In this document: one piece after another, positions 43,439-53,481 of the stretch
Layout: each line of letters begins with the position of its first letter
How positions within the stretch are numbered: position 1 is the stretch's first letter
NCBI GenBank assembly: GCA_946480245.1
Contig: CAMLIZ010000001.1
Span: 1-64,000 of the forward strand
Length of the DNA stretch: 64,000 nt
Direction of reading: 5' to 3'
From: an uncultured Pseudomonadota bacterium
GTDB taxonomy: Bacteria; Pseudomonadota; Gammaproteobacteria; Burkholderiales; Burkholderiaceae
Translations under genes and position numbers: made by a program
The notes under the pieces: generated by a model
Seen by the model: the letters and a program-made list of their open reading frames with translations, nothing else
Databases searched by the model: none
What the model was told of the DNA's origin: nothing

Positions 43439-44829
43439 TGGATGCGGCCGCGGCCCAGGGGCATGACGCGATGGAAGGCGTGAACCCCGGCCCCGCCGCC
43501 TCCGCGGACGAGATCCTCGCCCGCGGGGCGCGACGGCTGCGCGATGCTGCGCAGGCGGTTCGGCGTGCCGAGGTGTTCGAGCGCGTCGGGCGCATCCGCA
43601 GCATCGCGGGCCCGATCCTGCGCGTGTCCGGGCTCAGCGCGGCGCTGGGCCATATCGTGCACATCCACTCGCCGCGCCACCCGGCGCCGATCCTCGGCGA
43701 GGTGGCGGGCTTCACCGAGGACGACGTGCTGGTGATGCCGTTCGGCGCCGTCGACGGGCTCGGCCGCGACGCGCGCGTGGTCAGCACCGGTGGGCCGCTG
43801 CGCATTCCCTTGGGCGACGGGCTGCTCGGCTGCGTGATCGATCCGCTGGGCCAGGTGATCCACGGCAGCGCCGGCGCCTGCACGGTGCAGCCGCTGCCGC
43901 AGCAGGTACCCAACCCTTTCGACCGCAAGCCGATCGACAAGCAGCTGTTCACCGGCGTGCGCTCGCTCGACACGCTCATTCCGCTCGGCGAAGGCCAGCG
44001 CATGGGCGTGTTCGCCTCGGCCGGCAGCGGCAAGACCACCTTGCTGGGCATGCTGGCCCGGGGCTGCGAAGCCGACGTGATCGTGATCGGCCTGATCGGC
44101 GAGCGCGGCCGCGAGGTGCGCGACTTCATCGAGCACAACCTCGGTGAAGAGGGCATGCGGCGCTCGGTCGTCGTGGCCGCCACCTCGGACCGCAGCGCCC
44201 TCGAGCGCATCAAATGCGCATTCGTGGCCACCTCGGTGGCCGAGCACTTTCGTGATCAGGGCCGGCGCGTGTTGCTGCTGGTGGATTCGCTCACGCGCTT
44301 CGCGCGCGCGCAACGCGAGCTGGGCCTGGCGCTGGGCGAGCCGCCCACGCGGCGCGGCTTTCCCCCCTCGCTCTTCGTGATCCTGCCGCAGCTGCTCGAG
44401 CGCCCCGGCCGCACGCGCGCCGGCAGCATCTCCGCGCTGTACACCGTGCTGATGGAAGACGAGAACCTGCCCGATCCGGTGGCCGAAGAGGTGAAGTCGC
44501 TGCTCGACGGCCACGTGTACCTGTCGGCCAAGGTCTCCGGCCGTGGCATCTACCCGTCCATCGACATCGGCAACAGCTTGAGCCGGCTGCAGAGTTCGCT
44601 GCGCAGCGCGCCGCAGCTGCAGGCGGCGGATGCCGCACGCAGCCTGTGGCATCAGTACCTGCAGGTCGAGCTGTTGCTGCAGATGGGCGAGTACAAGAGC
44701 GGCAACGACGCGCGCACCGACGAGGCCGTGCGCAAGTTCCCGGCGCTGTGCGAGTTCCTGCGCCAGAACGAACGTGTGCTCGAACCGGGCGCCGAGTCGG
44801 AGCAGCGCATTCAGCGCCTGATCGCCTGA
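43438..44829 (+). CDS. sctN: T3SS ATPase SctN
   Basis: 463 aa. It has the F1-like fold with Walker A (ASAGSGKT, residues 193-200), Walker B (VLLLVDSLTRFARAQRE region), the LGEPPTRRGFPPSLF signature and the C-terminal SAPQLQAAD part. SctN unfolds substrates and detaches chaperones. ATG 43438 follows directly on the stop of the needle-like gene; GTG 43435 is also possible. It is separated from sctL and sctO, with which it works, by 15 kb. Confidence 0.97.
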   Translation: MDAAAAQGHDAMEGVNPGPAASADEILARGARRLRDAAQAVRRAEVFERVGRIRSIAGPILRVSGLSAALGHIVHIHSPRHPAPILGEVAGFTEDDVLVMPFGAVDGLGRDARVVSTGGPLRIPLGDGLLGCVIDPLGQVIHGSAGACTVQPLPQQVPNPFDRKPIDKQLFTGVRSLDTLIPLGEGQRMGVFASAGSGKTTLLGMLARGCEADVIVIGLIGERGREVRDFIEHNLGEEGMRRSVVVAATSDRSALERIKCAFVATSVAEHFRDQGRRVLLLVDSLTRFARAQRELGLALGEPPTRRGFPPSLFVILPQLLERPGRTRAGSISALYTVLMEDENLPDPVAEEVKSLLDGHVYLSAKVSGRGIYPSIDIGNSLSRLQSSLRSAPQLQAADAARSLWHQYLQVELLLQMGEYKSGNDARTDEAVRKFPALCEFLRQNERVLEPGAESEQRIQRLIA

Positions 44830-44848
44830 ACCGGCGCTCGCGCACGGC

Positions 44849-47800
44849 TCACGGCAGCTGCTCGTCCTGCTCCTGCAACTCGGGCATGCGCACCACGTCC
44901 GAATCCAGCTTGCACCGCGTCTGCTCCGAGCGCGTGAGCATCGGACCCAGCACGCAGTACGCCTGCGAGTCGCCGCTGAACACCCGCGTGGGCCCGTCGC
45001 GCTGCGCCGACGGCGGCACCGCGGCGGCGCGCGCCGTCACGCTGAATGCCGTGGCGTTGGAGCCCGCCTGTGCGAGGCTGTAGTCGGCGCTCGTCAAGCT
45101 CAGGCCGCTTCCTTCGATCGCATACACACCCGGCTGCGAGTCAGGCCCGGCCGGCGTGCTCCAGGTGAGCCGCCCTTGCGCCACGCCGGCCAGCGTGTCG
45201 CCGTTGGCCAGGCCCACCAGCGTGCCGGTGAGGGGCGGATTGGCCTGGCCGTAGGGCCGCTGCACCGCGTCGGCCTGCAGCAGCAGCGGCCGCGGCGTGA
45301 CGCTGAGCGTGCCGTTCGCATACGCGATGTCGTAGTTGGCCAGCCCTTGGCCGCTGGCCGCGGAGGGCACGATAGAGTAGCTGCCCACATGCGCCTGCCC
45401 GCTGGCGCCGGCACTGGCCAGCTGCACCGCGGACACGCTGTCGCCGTTGACGAGCCCGCTCGCGCTGAACTCGGTGCCGCTGAAGTTCAGGGCGTTGCCG
45501 TACACCGTGCTGTTGTCGCGCGCCGTGATCGTCAGCGATCGCGGCAGCACGGTGAGGCGGCCGGTGGCGGCGAGGGCGATGGCGTATCCGGCGTCCGACG
45601 AGAGGGTGTTCTGCGCCACTGAAATGACGTACGGCGATGCGCCCACGCCGGCACTCGGCGCGGCGCCCGCCGACGTGATGGACGGCGAGCCGGCATACGC
45701 CGACGCCGCCGTGTCGGCGAGGAAGGCGCCTGCCACCCCGGCGTGCAGCCCCGACACCGCGAAGTTGCCGGCGATCGCGCCGCTCGCGTCGTCGCCATAC
45801 ACCTTGCTCGCGTCCGTCGATGCGAAGGTGAGCACCGGCTGCAGCGCGAACACGTAGCGGTTGCCCGCTGCACTCACGCTGCCCGGCGGCAGCGTGGCAT
45901 AGGTGGCGTTCCACAGCGCGGTGTTGCCGCTGTCCAGGCCGCCGAAGCTGCTGGTGGCAGGGTCGGCGGCGTAGATCAGCCAGCGGCCCGCGGTGGCTGT
46001 GACGGCAGAAGCGCCTGCGCCGTTGATGAAGTTGGCCCCGGCCGACAGCACCGGGTTCGTGGCGCTGACCTGCGCGCCCGTGGCGATCGAGAGATTGCCG
46101 TCGCTGAGCAGCGTGGTCGCCGCCGTGGTGCTGACGCCGGAGGTGGACAGCACGGTGCCCACCGTCAGGTCGGTGGTGCTGTGCGCCAGCAGCGAGCCGG
46201 TGTTGGCCGCCAGCGTCTGCAGCTGGTTCGCGGCGGCGCCGAGCGTGTAGCTGCCGGTGCCTGTGAGCTGCAGCGCGGGCGCGCTGATGCTGCCCGAGGG
46301 TTGCGTGACCGCGCCGCCCGCCGACAGCCACAACGCGCCGCTGGGCGACGACAGCGTGCCGTCGAGCACCATGCCGGTGGTGGCATCGAGGTGCAGCGTG
46401 CCGCTGCCGAGGTTCGACACCGCGCTGCCCGCAGTCATCTGCAGGCTCGTCGCGCTGCCCGAGCTGGCGGCCAGCAGCAGGTCGCCCGACGTCTCGCGCA
46501 GCAGCGCGCCGCTGCTCACGCCCAGGCCCGTGCCCGTGGTCGACGCACCGGACACGGTGAGCGTGCTGCCCGCGGCGGCGCTGAAGCCGTTGGTGCCGCT
46601 ATAGAACCACACGCCGGGGCCCGAGGAGGATGTGCCGCCGACCTGCAGGCTGCCACCGCTGAGCGTGAAGGCGTTGCCGCCTCTCAGCTGCAGGCCTTCG
46701 GCGCTGGCGCTGGTGCCGTTGAGCGACACCGTGCCGCTGGCGCTGAACGACGCGCCCGAATCGAACTGCACGCCGCTGTCGGTGAGCGAACTGCCGGCGA
46801 TCTGCACGGTGCCCGAGGCGTTCAGCGTCGCGGTGCCCACCAGCACCACGCCGTTCTTCCCGGCGCTGGCGCCGATCGCGCCGCCGGGCGCGTTGCTGGT
46901 GCCGCTGAGCGACAGCGCGCCGCTGCCGGACTGCGTGAGCGTGTAGGTGCCGGGGTTGAAGCCCAGGCCGTCCCACTGTGCGGACGTGCCGGCGATGGCG
47001 AACGTGCCGTTGTTCGCACTCAGCGTGGCGCTCCCGTTCAGCAGCACGCCGGTCCAGGTGGTCGACGTGCCGGACAGCGACACATTGCCGGTGGCCGCGA
47101 GCGTCGCCCCGGTGGCCACCACCGTGCCCGCGAAGTTGGTGCTGGCGGCAGTGATCGCCAGCGTGCCGCTGCCGGACTGCGCCAGGCTGACGGTGCCTGC
47201 AAGGAAGTCCACGCCATCAGAGTTGGTGGAGCTGCCCGAGAGGCTGAACGTGCCGTTGCTCGCGCTCAAGGCCGTGCCCGGGTTCAGCAGCACGCCGCTG
47301 CCGTTGGTGGAGCTGCCGGTGACCGTGACGTCGCCGCTGGCGGCCACCGAGACCGACGGGTTGAGCAGGATCCCGGTGGCCGCGCTGCTGCTGCCGCTGA
47401 GCGCGATCGAGCCGCTGCCGCTGTGGCTGAAGGTGTTGACGCCCAGGTCGATGAACGTGCCGTCGCCGTTGGTGGAGCTGCCCGACAGCGTGAGCGTGCC
47501 GTTGGTGGCGCTGACGCTGTTGGCGCTGTTCAGCCAGAGGCCCTCCGCGTTGGTGGACGTGCCTGTCAGGCTGATGTCGCCGGTGGTGGACAGCGCCACG
47601 TTGGTGCCCAGGCCGATCCCCCAGGAGCCCGCGCTCGTGCCGTCGATGGAGAGTGCGCCGTTGGCGGTCAGTGTCACGGCCCCGCCATCGTTGAACCACA
47701 CGCCCTTGCCGCTGGTGGAGACGCCGGACAGCGACAGCGCGCCGCTGCCCGCGCTGATCGACGCGTTGCCGAGCCAGAACAGGCCGGTGCCGCCGCCCGT

Positions 47801-49543
47801 GTCGCTGCCGTTCACGACCACCGTGCCGGTGCTCGCCAAGCTGGTGTTGGTGGTGAAGAAGATGCCGCTCCAGGCCGCGCCGCTGGATGCGCTGTTCACC
47901 GTGATCGAGCCGGCGCCGCTGGCCAGCAGCTGCAGGGCGCCCGTCACGAAGGTGGCGTCCTCGGCGCTGGACACCGTGATGTTGCCGGTCCCGCTGCCGA
48001 CGTCCAGGGTGGCGTCGGTGAGCACGAGCGCATTGCCCGCAGTCGATTGCCCGGCCGTCGCGCTGAAGTTGCCGCCGCCGGTGTTGATCGTCGCGGCGTT
48101 GATCGAGATTTGGCCGCCCGTCGCCGAAGCGGTGAGGCCGACGTTCAAGGGCGCGCCGTTGGCGCTGATGTTGCTGTTGACCGCGATATTGCGGCCGGCC
48201 GTGACCTGCAGGCCGCCGGTGCCCGAGATCGACGCGTTGACGTTGACATCACGTGCGGCGCTCAGCGTCAGCGTGTTGCCGCTGTTCCAGCTCACGGCAT
48301 TGGCGACCGTGATGTCGCCGTTTTGCGTGCCCGCGGCGCCGGTGGACACCGTCACGTTCGCACTCGCCAGCGCGTTGGCCAGCGTGGTGGTGTTGATGAC
48401 GGTGTTGTTGGCGGTGGCCGTGCAGCAGGCGCCGGTGTCGGCCCCGGTGGAGATGGTCACGTCGAACGGATCGAGCAGCAGCGTGCCTGCGCGCCCGGGG
48501 GCGGCGTGCAGGTCGGCGAGCCCGGAGAACTGCAGCAGCCCGTGGCTGGACACTTCGGCCGAGCCGCCATGGCCGTCGCCGCTGCCGTAGGCGCTGATCA
48601 GCCCGCTGAAGCTGGTGCGCGTGTCCGACATGATGCTGATCACGCCGCCGTTGCCCGCCTGCGTGGCGTTGGCGCTCAGCGTGGCCGTGGCGCCCACCTG
48701 CACGCTGTCGCCGCCGATGCGGATCTCGCCGCCGCCGTGTGCACCGGACACGTCCATCTCGCCGGAGACGTTCACCACGTCGCGCCAGGCCTGCCGGGCC
48801 GTGGCCGCATCGACCCAGATGCGCCCGCCCTCGGCCTGCAGCCGGCCCGCGACCGCGGTGTGTTCGCAGCTGGCCGTGGCGCAGGCGCTGGGGGCGGCCA
48901 CCTGCAGCATGCCGTCGCCCTGCAGGTCGATCGTGGCGAGCTCGCCGCTGCCGATCATGATGCGGCCCATCGGCGCGACCACCGTGCCGGTGTTGGACAC
49001 CGAGCCGCCCAGCAGGGCCACCGTGCCGCCCGCCGCGGCCTGCACGCTGCCCGCCTGCGACACGCCGGCGGATGCGCCGTTGCCGCGGAAGCGCAGGCTG
49101 CCGGCCTGGAAGTCCTCATTCGAGATCGACAGCGTGGAAGCGACGAAGCCGCCGCCCACCGCCACCGAGCCGCTGCGCGTGATCGCGATGCCGTTCGGGT
49201 TGACGAGGAACACCTGCCCGTTGCCGGTCAACTGGCCCGCGATCGTGCTCTGCGTGCTGCCGAGCACGCGGTTGAGCACGGCCGCATTGGTGCCGGGCTG
49301 CATGAAGCGCACGCTGTTGCCGGCTCCGATGGAGAAGCTGTTCCAGTCGATGATGGCGCGCGGCGACGTTTGCGTGATGGCCAGCGAACCCGCGGCCGGT
49401 GACGACACGCTGGCCTGGCCCGCCACCACCTGCGCACCGCCCGGCAACGCGCCCGCGGCCCCCGCGGCGCGAGTGCCGAGCAGCATGAACACGCCCAGCG
49501 CGACCGCGCCGGGGCGAAATGAGCAGCGTCGTGGGTTCACCAT
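44849..49543 (-). CDS. TpsA-type filamentous haemagglutinin exoprotein 2
   Basis: 1564 aa. A signal peptide region (VALGVFMLLGTRAAGAAGA) is followed by the TPS domain with NPNGI at 115-119. A long beta-helix repeat region follows (units built on SGTSTxxxGVLLNG and TLTQSGSGALSLSG). The C-terminal third has MBG/YDG-type repeats (SLTITARDNSTVYGNAL, NYDIAYANGTLSVTPRPL), domains seen in large surface adhesins. The ATG overlaps the end of tpsB2. It ends 19 bases from the sctN stop on the other strand. Confidence 0.92.
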   Translation of the reverse strand: MVNPRRCSFRPGAVALGVFMLLGTRAAGAAGALPGGAQVVAGQASVSSPAAGSLAITQTSPRAIIDWNSFSIGAGNSVRFMQPGTNAAVLNRVLGSTQSTIAGQLTGNGQVFLVNPNGIAITRSGSVAVGGGFVASTLSISNEDFQAGSLRFRGNGASAGVSQAGSVQAAAGGTVALLGGSVSNTGTVVAPMGRIMIGSGELATIDLQGDGMLQVAAPSACATASCEHTAVAGRLQAEGGRIWVDAATARQAWRDVVNVSGEMDVSGAHGGGEIRIGGDSVQVGATATLSANATQAGNGGVISIMSDTRTSFSGLISAYGSGDGHGGSAEVSSHGLLQFSGLADLHAAPGRAGTLLLDPFDVTISTGADTGACCTATANNTVINTTTLANALASANVTVSTGAAGTQNGDITVANAVSWNSGNTLTLSAARDVNVNASISGTGGLQVTAGRNIAVNSNISANGAPLNVGLTASATGGQISINAATINTGGGNFSATAGQSTAGNALVLTDATLDVGSGTGNITVSSAEDATFVTGALQLLASGAGSITVNSASSGAAWSGIFFTTNTSLASTGTVVVNGSDTGGGTGLFWLGNASISAGSGALSLSGVSTSGKGVWFNDGGAVTLTANGALSIDGTSAGSWGIGLGTNVALSTTGDISLTGTSTNAEGLWLNSANSVSATNGTLTLSGSSTNGDGTFIDLGVNTFSHSGSGSIALSGSSSAATGILLNPSVSVAASGDVTVTGSSTNGSGVLLNPGTALSASNGTFSLSGSSTNSDGVDFLAGTVSLAQSGSGTLAITAASTNFAGTVVATGATLAATGNVSLSGTSTTWTGVLLNGSATLSANNGTFAIAGTSAQWDGLGFNPGTYTLTQSGSGALSLSGTSNAPGGAIGASAGKNGVVLVGTATLNASGTVQIAGSSLTDSGVQFDSGASFSASGTVSLNGTSASAEGLQLRGGNAFTLSGGSLQVGGTSSSGPGVWFYSGTNGFSAAAGSTLTVSGASTTGTGLGVSSGALLRETSGDLLLAASSGSATSLQMTAGSAVSNLGSGTLHLDATTGMVLDGTLSSPSGALWLSAGGAVTQPSGSISAPALQLTGTGSYTLGAAANQLQTLAANTGSLLAHSTTDLTVGTVLSTSGVSTTAATTLLSDGNLSIATGAQVSATNPVLSAGANFINGAGASAVTATAGRWLIYAADPATSSFGGLDSGNTALWNATYATLPPGSVSAAGNRYVFALQPVLTFASTDASKVYGDDASGAIAGNFAVSGLHAGVAGAFLADTAASAYAGSPSITSAGAAPSAGVGASPYVISVAQNTLSSDAGYAIALAATGRLTVLPRSLTITARDNSTVYGNALNFSGTEFSASGLVNGDSVSAVQLASAGASGQAHVGSYSIVPSAASGQGLANYDIAYANGTLSVTPRPLLLQADAVQRPYGQANPPLTGTLVGLANGDTLAGVAQGRLTWSTPAGPDSQPGVYAIEGSGLSLTSADYSLAQAGSNATAFSVTARAAAVPPSAQRDGPTRVFSGDSQAYCVLGPMLTRSEQTRCKLDSDVVRMPELQEQDEQLP

Positions 49544-51258
49544 TTCACTCCGATCGTCGCGATGAGCGCCAAGCCTTTGCCGGCGCGCGTGTCGTTCGAT
49601 CCACGCAGTGCGGCGTCGACGTGGAAGTAGGTTTTCCAGGGCCCGGGCGAATCGCCGGGAGCGCTGCCGAGCGACACGCCGAACGAGGCCGCATGCACGC
49701 TGGCCTTTTCCACCGCCGAAGGCTGCGCCACCCTGCCGGCGCCGAAGGCGGCGAACAGCCCGCCGGTGACCGGCCCGATCGGCGTGATGAAGAAGCGGTC
49801 CAGCTCGGCGCGGGCGGCGGCGCCGCTGTCCACCGCGAAGCTGCCTTCAGGGAACGACAGGATGTCCGCACCACCTTCCAGCGGCAGCTGCTCCGACTTC
49901 ATCAAGGGCTTGCCGCCCGCGAACTGCCCATGCGCCACCACGCTGGCCTGCAGGCCGGCGCCGAGCGGGCGCGACCACTGCAGGCTGAAGTCGAACTTGC
50001 TCAGGCGCGACGACGCGCCGATGCGCGACAGCGGCACGCCGGAGGCCCGCACGTCGGCCTCGTCGCGCCCGCTGATGCCGTGCGAGAAGAAGGCCGCGGC
50101 CTGGTAGCTCGAGCCGTCCGGCTGCAGCAGGCCGAGCTCGGAGCCCAGGCGCACCACGCGATACGCATCGCGGTTGAGCACCAGGTCGAAGTCGGGCGCA
50201 AGCATCGATTGCTCGACGCGCTCCAGGCTGGCGCGCAGGTCCCAGCGCAGGTGGCGGTTCAGCTCCCAGGGGTAGCTGGCGCGCAAGGCCGTGCGCCGGA
50301 AGTGACCGAGCGTGGCGGGCACTTCGGGCTGCGCCGCCTGACGGCTGCGCGAATCGGTGAGCTCCACGTTGGCGATGAAGCCGTCGATGCCCAGCGGCAG
50401 CGCGGCGCCCGCCAGGAGCGTGTGGACCGAGGCGCGGCCGGAGCCCGGCGGCAGCGAGCTCACCGCCGTGGCGTACAGCTTTTCGCCGAAGCCCAGCGCC
50501 TGGTTCACCTCCAGCGACACGTTGCCCTCCCAGGTGCCCAGCGTGCGCGGCAGCCGGTTGTCGAGCTGCAGCGAGCCGAGCGTGGTGTCGTAGAGCCCGT
50601 CGACGATCAGGCGCACGCCGCCGCGCTGCGTGCCGCGCGCCAGCGCGCTGTGCATGTGCACGCCCGGCAGGTTGGCCAGCAGCATCAGCTGGCGCTCCAG
50701 CGTGCCGGACTGCAGGTGCTTGACGCCGACGATCGGCGCCAGGCGGTCGGCCACCGGGGCGCGCAGCCGCTCCGGCAGGCCGCCGGTTTCCACCGACTCG
50801 ACGAAGCCGTCGATCACCACGAGCTTCAGCACGCCGCCGTTGTGCAAGGCTTGCGGTGGCGTGATCACGCGCGCCAGCAGATAGCCGCGCGCCTCGTAGG
50901 CCTGCTGGTAGGCGTCGATCGCCTGCTGGATCTCGGCCAGCGTGACCGCGCGACCGCGCAAGTGCGACCAGAGCGTGTCGAGCGCATCCTTCAGTTCGTC
51001 GAACGCGCCATCGGCGGCGATGGCGCCCAGCGTGACCTGCAGCGCGCCGGCACCGTGGGCCGCGGGTGCGGGGGCCGCGGGAGTGGATGGCGCGGCTTCG
51101 GCCGGCGGCGTGACGCGGCCGAAGGCGGCGGGCGCCTTCGGCACCACGAGGCCGGGCGCCACCGGCTGCGCCGGCGCAGCGCCGCACATCGCGCAGGCGG
51201 CGGCCAGCAGGCCCGCCTTGAAGGCGATGTCGATTCGCGCGCTGCCCGCTCGTGCCAT
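49537..51258 (-). CDS. TpsB-type outer membrane transporter 2
   Basis: About 573 aa. Signal peptide (FKAGLLAAACAMCGAAPAQ), Pro/Ala-rich linker, POTRA region (AVTLAEIQQAIDAYQQAYEA, GGVLKLVVIDGFVESVE) and a C-terminal barrel ending in Trp, as usual for outer membrane proteins. The start at 51258 gives a normal signal peptide but has no clear ribosome binding site; the frame opens at 51369. It exports the adjacent TpsA and overlaps its start. Confidence 0.9.
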   Translation of the reverse strand: MARAGSARIDIAFKAGLLAAACAMCGAAPAQPVAPGLVVPKAPAAFGRVTPPAEAAPSTPAAPAPAAHGAGALQVTLGAIAADGAFDELKDALDTLWSHLRGRAVTLAEIQQAIDAYQQAYEARGYLLARVITPPQALHNGGVLKLVVIDGFVESVETGGLPERLRAPVADRLAPIVGVKHLQSGTLERQLMLLANLPGVHMHSALARGTQRGGVRLIVDGLYDTTLGSLQLDNRLPRTLGTWEGNVSLEVNQALGFGEKLYATAVSSLPPGSGRASVHTLLAGAALPLGIDGFIANVELTDSRSRQAAQPEVPATLGHFRRTALRASYPWELNRHLRWDLRASLERVEQSMLAPDFDLVLNRDAYRVVRLGSELGLLQPDGSSYQAAAFFSHGISGRDEADVRASGVPLSRIGASSRLSKFDFSLQWSRPLGAGLQASVVAHGQFAGGKPLMKSEQLPLEGGADILSFPEGSFAVDSGAAARAELDRFFITPIGPVTGGLFAAFGAGRVAQPSAVEKASVHAASFGVSLGSAPGDSPGPWKTYFHVDAALRGSNDTRAGKGLALIATIGVKW

Positions 51259-51399
51259 CTTGGAAGAACCGTCGGTCCCCGGTTGCGTTGATGAGGCCAG
51301 TGTTGAAGTCCGGCCACGGAGGTACCCATCGGGGCAAGCCCTATGACCGCGTACCGCCTGCAAGGGCACTCACGGCAAGTGCGCCGCGAGCAGCACCGG

Positions 51400-52335
51400 T
51401 CAGAAGATCGAGCGCCCCGTCTTGGTGGTCAAAAGCTCCAGTGCCAGCGATCCCGCGAGCGAGTTGCCGTTTTCGTCCAGCCGCGGCGACCACACGCAGA
51501 TGCCGCATTCGTTGGGCATCACGGCCACGATGCCGCCGCCGACGCCGCTCTTGGCCGGCAGCCCCACGCGAAACGCGAAGTCGCCGGCCGCGTCGTAGGT
51601 GCCGCAGGTCAGCATCAAGGCGTTGAGCCGCTTCGTCATGCTGCTGCCCAGCACCTGCTCACCGCTGAAGGGCACGCGCCCGCCATTGGCCAGGAACAGC
51701 ACCGCGCGCGCCAGGTCCTCGCAATGCATTTCGATCGCACAGTGGCGGCAGTACGCGTCCAGCACCGTATCGACCGGGTTGTGCAGGTTGCCGAAGCTCT
51801 TCATGAAATACGCCATCGCGGCGTTGCGCTCGCTGTGCGTGCGCTCCGAACGTGCGACCCGAGGATCGAAGCGTGCCGGCGGCGCGCCGAGGAGCCGGCC
51901 CAGGAATTCCGACACCGCGTTTTCCGGAATCGCGAAGCGGGTGCACAAGGCGTCGGTCACGACCAGTGCGCCGGCGTTGATGAACGGGTTGCGCGGCCGG
52001 CCTTCCTCGTGCTCCAGCTGCACCAGCGAGTTGAACGGCGTGCCCGAGGGCTCGCGGCCCACGCGGTTCCACAGCGCATCGCCTTCGGATTGCAGGGCCA
52101 GCACCAATGCGAACAGCTTGGAGATGCTCTGGATCGAAAACGGCTGCCGCGCCTGGCCTACCGAATGCACCTGCCCATCGAGCGTGACGATCGACATGCC
52201 GAACTGGTCGGCAGGCACCGACGCCAGCTCGGGGATGTAGTGCGCCACTTCGCCTTGGCCGCGCCGTGCCTGCACGGCCTGCTGTATGTCCTCGAGCACG
52301 CTCTGGTAGTCCACGTCCCTCTCTCCCCGGTCCAT
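51400..52335 (-). CDS. glsA: Glutaminase (GlsA family)
   Basis: It hydrolyses glutamine to glutamate and ammonia. About 311 aa, normal for the family. The serine-dependent active-site motif is FSIQSISKLF (SxxK). Other signatures are PFNSLVQLEHEEGRPRNPFINAGAL in part, SERNAAMAYFMKSFG and PAKSGVGGGIVAVMP. Start uncertain: ATG 52335 or GTG 52314, which has an AGAGGGA tract. No operon partner is evident. Confidence 0.93.
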   Translation of the reverse strand: MDRGERDVDYQSVLEDIQQAVQARRGQGEVAHYIPELASVPADQFGMSIVTLDGQVHSVGQARQPFSIQSISKLFALVLALQSEGDALWNRVGREPSGTPFNSLVQLEHEEGRPRNPFINAGALVVTDALCTRFAIPENAVSEFLGRLLGAPPARFDPRVARSERTHSERNAAMAYFMKSFGNLHNPVDTVLDAYCRHCAIEMHCEDLARAVLFLANGGRVPFSGEQVLGSSMTKRLNALMLTCGTYDAAGDFAFRVGLPAKSGVGGGIVAVMPNECGICVWSPRLDENGNSLAGSLALELLTTKTGRSIF

Positions 52336-52372
52336 TTCGGCGCCGATCTGAAAAAAGGCGTGCAGTCTGCCA

Positions 52373-53434
52373 TCAGGACGAAAGACGCGCGGTGGTTTGC
52401 GGCTGCTTGTGGCGCGCCAGCTCTTCCACCCACTTGCGCATCGCGATCTTCACGCGCCACTTGGCGCCATTGGGCAAGGGCACGTAGCCGGCATCCTTGG
52501 CAGCCGGGTCGCCCTCGTCCAGCGCCGACTGGAAGAAGCGCAGCACGCGTTCGGTGCTGGCGGCCGAGCCGGTGGTCGGTACGAGCACGTAGGTGAGCGT
52601 GGAGATGGGCCAGCAGGTGGGGCACTCGGCGTCGGTGAGGTCGATCGCGAAGGTCGGGTTCTGGTCGATGATCAGCCGGTCCCAGTCGGCCAGGCGCAGC
52701 GCGTCCTGCACGGACTGCTCCGATGCGTTGACGGTGGCGCCCCAGCGGTTGACCAGCGCCACGGAGCGCACGTGCTGCGCCAGCGCATACGAGAAGTCGA
52801 AGTAGCCGATGGCACCGGGGATGCCCTCCACCGCCTTGGCCGCATCCTGGTTGGTCTGCGCCACGCGGGCTTGCGGTGCGTGCATGTCCGAGGTGGGGCC
52901 GACGCGCGTGCGGAACGGCTCGGACACCTTGCTGAGGTACGACGTGAGCGCGAACGAGGTGCCCGAGCCCGGCGCCCGGATGACAGGCACCACGGGCACG
53001 GCGGGCAGCTTCAGGCCCGGGTTCAACGCGGCGATCTCGGCGTCGTTCCAGCTGTGGATCTTGCCGAGGTACAGCGCGGCCAGCAGCGGGCCGTTGAGCG
53101 TGAGCTGATCGGGCCGGATGCCCGGAAGGTTGACGCTGACGACCACCGCGCCCACGGCAGTGGGGAACTGCGCCAGCCCGCTGGCGTCGAGTTCATGCCG
53201 GCCCAGCGGGCGGTCCGATGCGCCGAAGTCGACGTCGCGTGCGACCACGTGCTTCACGCCGGCCGAGGAGCCGACGGCGTCATACGCGAGCTCGACCTTG
53301 GTCCCTTTCAGGCGATGGGACCAGGAGTCGTAGAGGTCGGCAGCAAAGGTGGAGCCGCTGCCGTGCAAGGCATCGGCGTGCGCACACGCGCTGGCAAGCG
53401 CAATCCACATCGTGATCAACAGGCGCAGGTACAT
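52373..53434 (-). CDS. pstS: PstS-like phosphate-binding periplasmic protein
   Basis: 353 aa. The signal peptide is LLITMWIALASACAHA. Family motifs are HGSGSTFAADLYDSW, DAVGSSAGVKHVV, VDFGASDRPL, GKIHSWNDAEIAALNPG and VIRAPGSGTSFALTSYLSKV. It binds phosphate for an ABC transporter, but no pstCAB genes adjoin it. A solitary PstS can serve as sensor or scavenger. GGAG precedes ATG 53434. It lies 48 bases downstream of an anti-sigma gene and is probably cotranscribed with it. Confidence 0.9.
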   Translation of the reverse strand: MYLRLLITMWIALASACAHADALHGSGSTFAADLYDSWSHRLKGTKVELAYDAVGSSAGVKHVVARDVDFGASDRPLGRHELDASGLAQFPTAVGAVVVSVNLPGIRPDQLTLNGPLLAALYLGKIHSWNDAEIAALNPGLKLPAVPVVPVIRAPGSGTSFALTSYLSKVSEPFRTRVGPTSDMHAPQARVAQTNQDAAKAVEGIPGAIGYFDFSYALAQHVRSVALVNRWGATVNASEQSVQDALRLADWDRLIIDQNPTFAIDLTDAECPTCWPISTLTYVLVPTTGSAASTERVLRFFQSALDEGDPAAKDAGYVPLPNGAKWRVKIAMRKWVEELARHKQPQTTARLSS

Positions 53435-53481
53435 GGTGGTCTCCGAGGGGTGAGGGGGTAAGGGCGAACGAGGTCGCCGCT

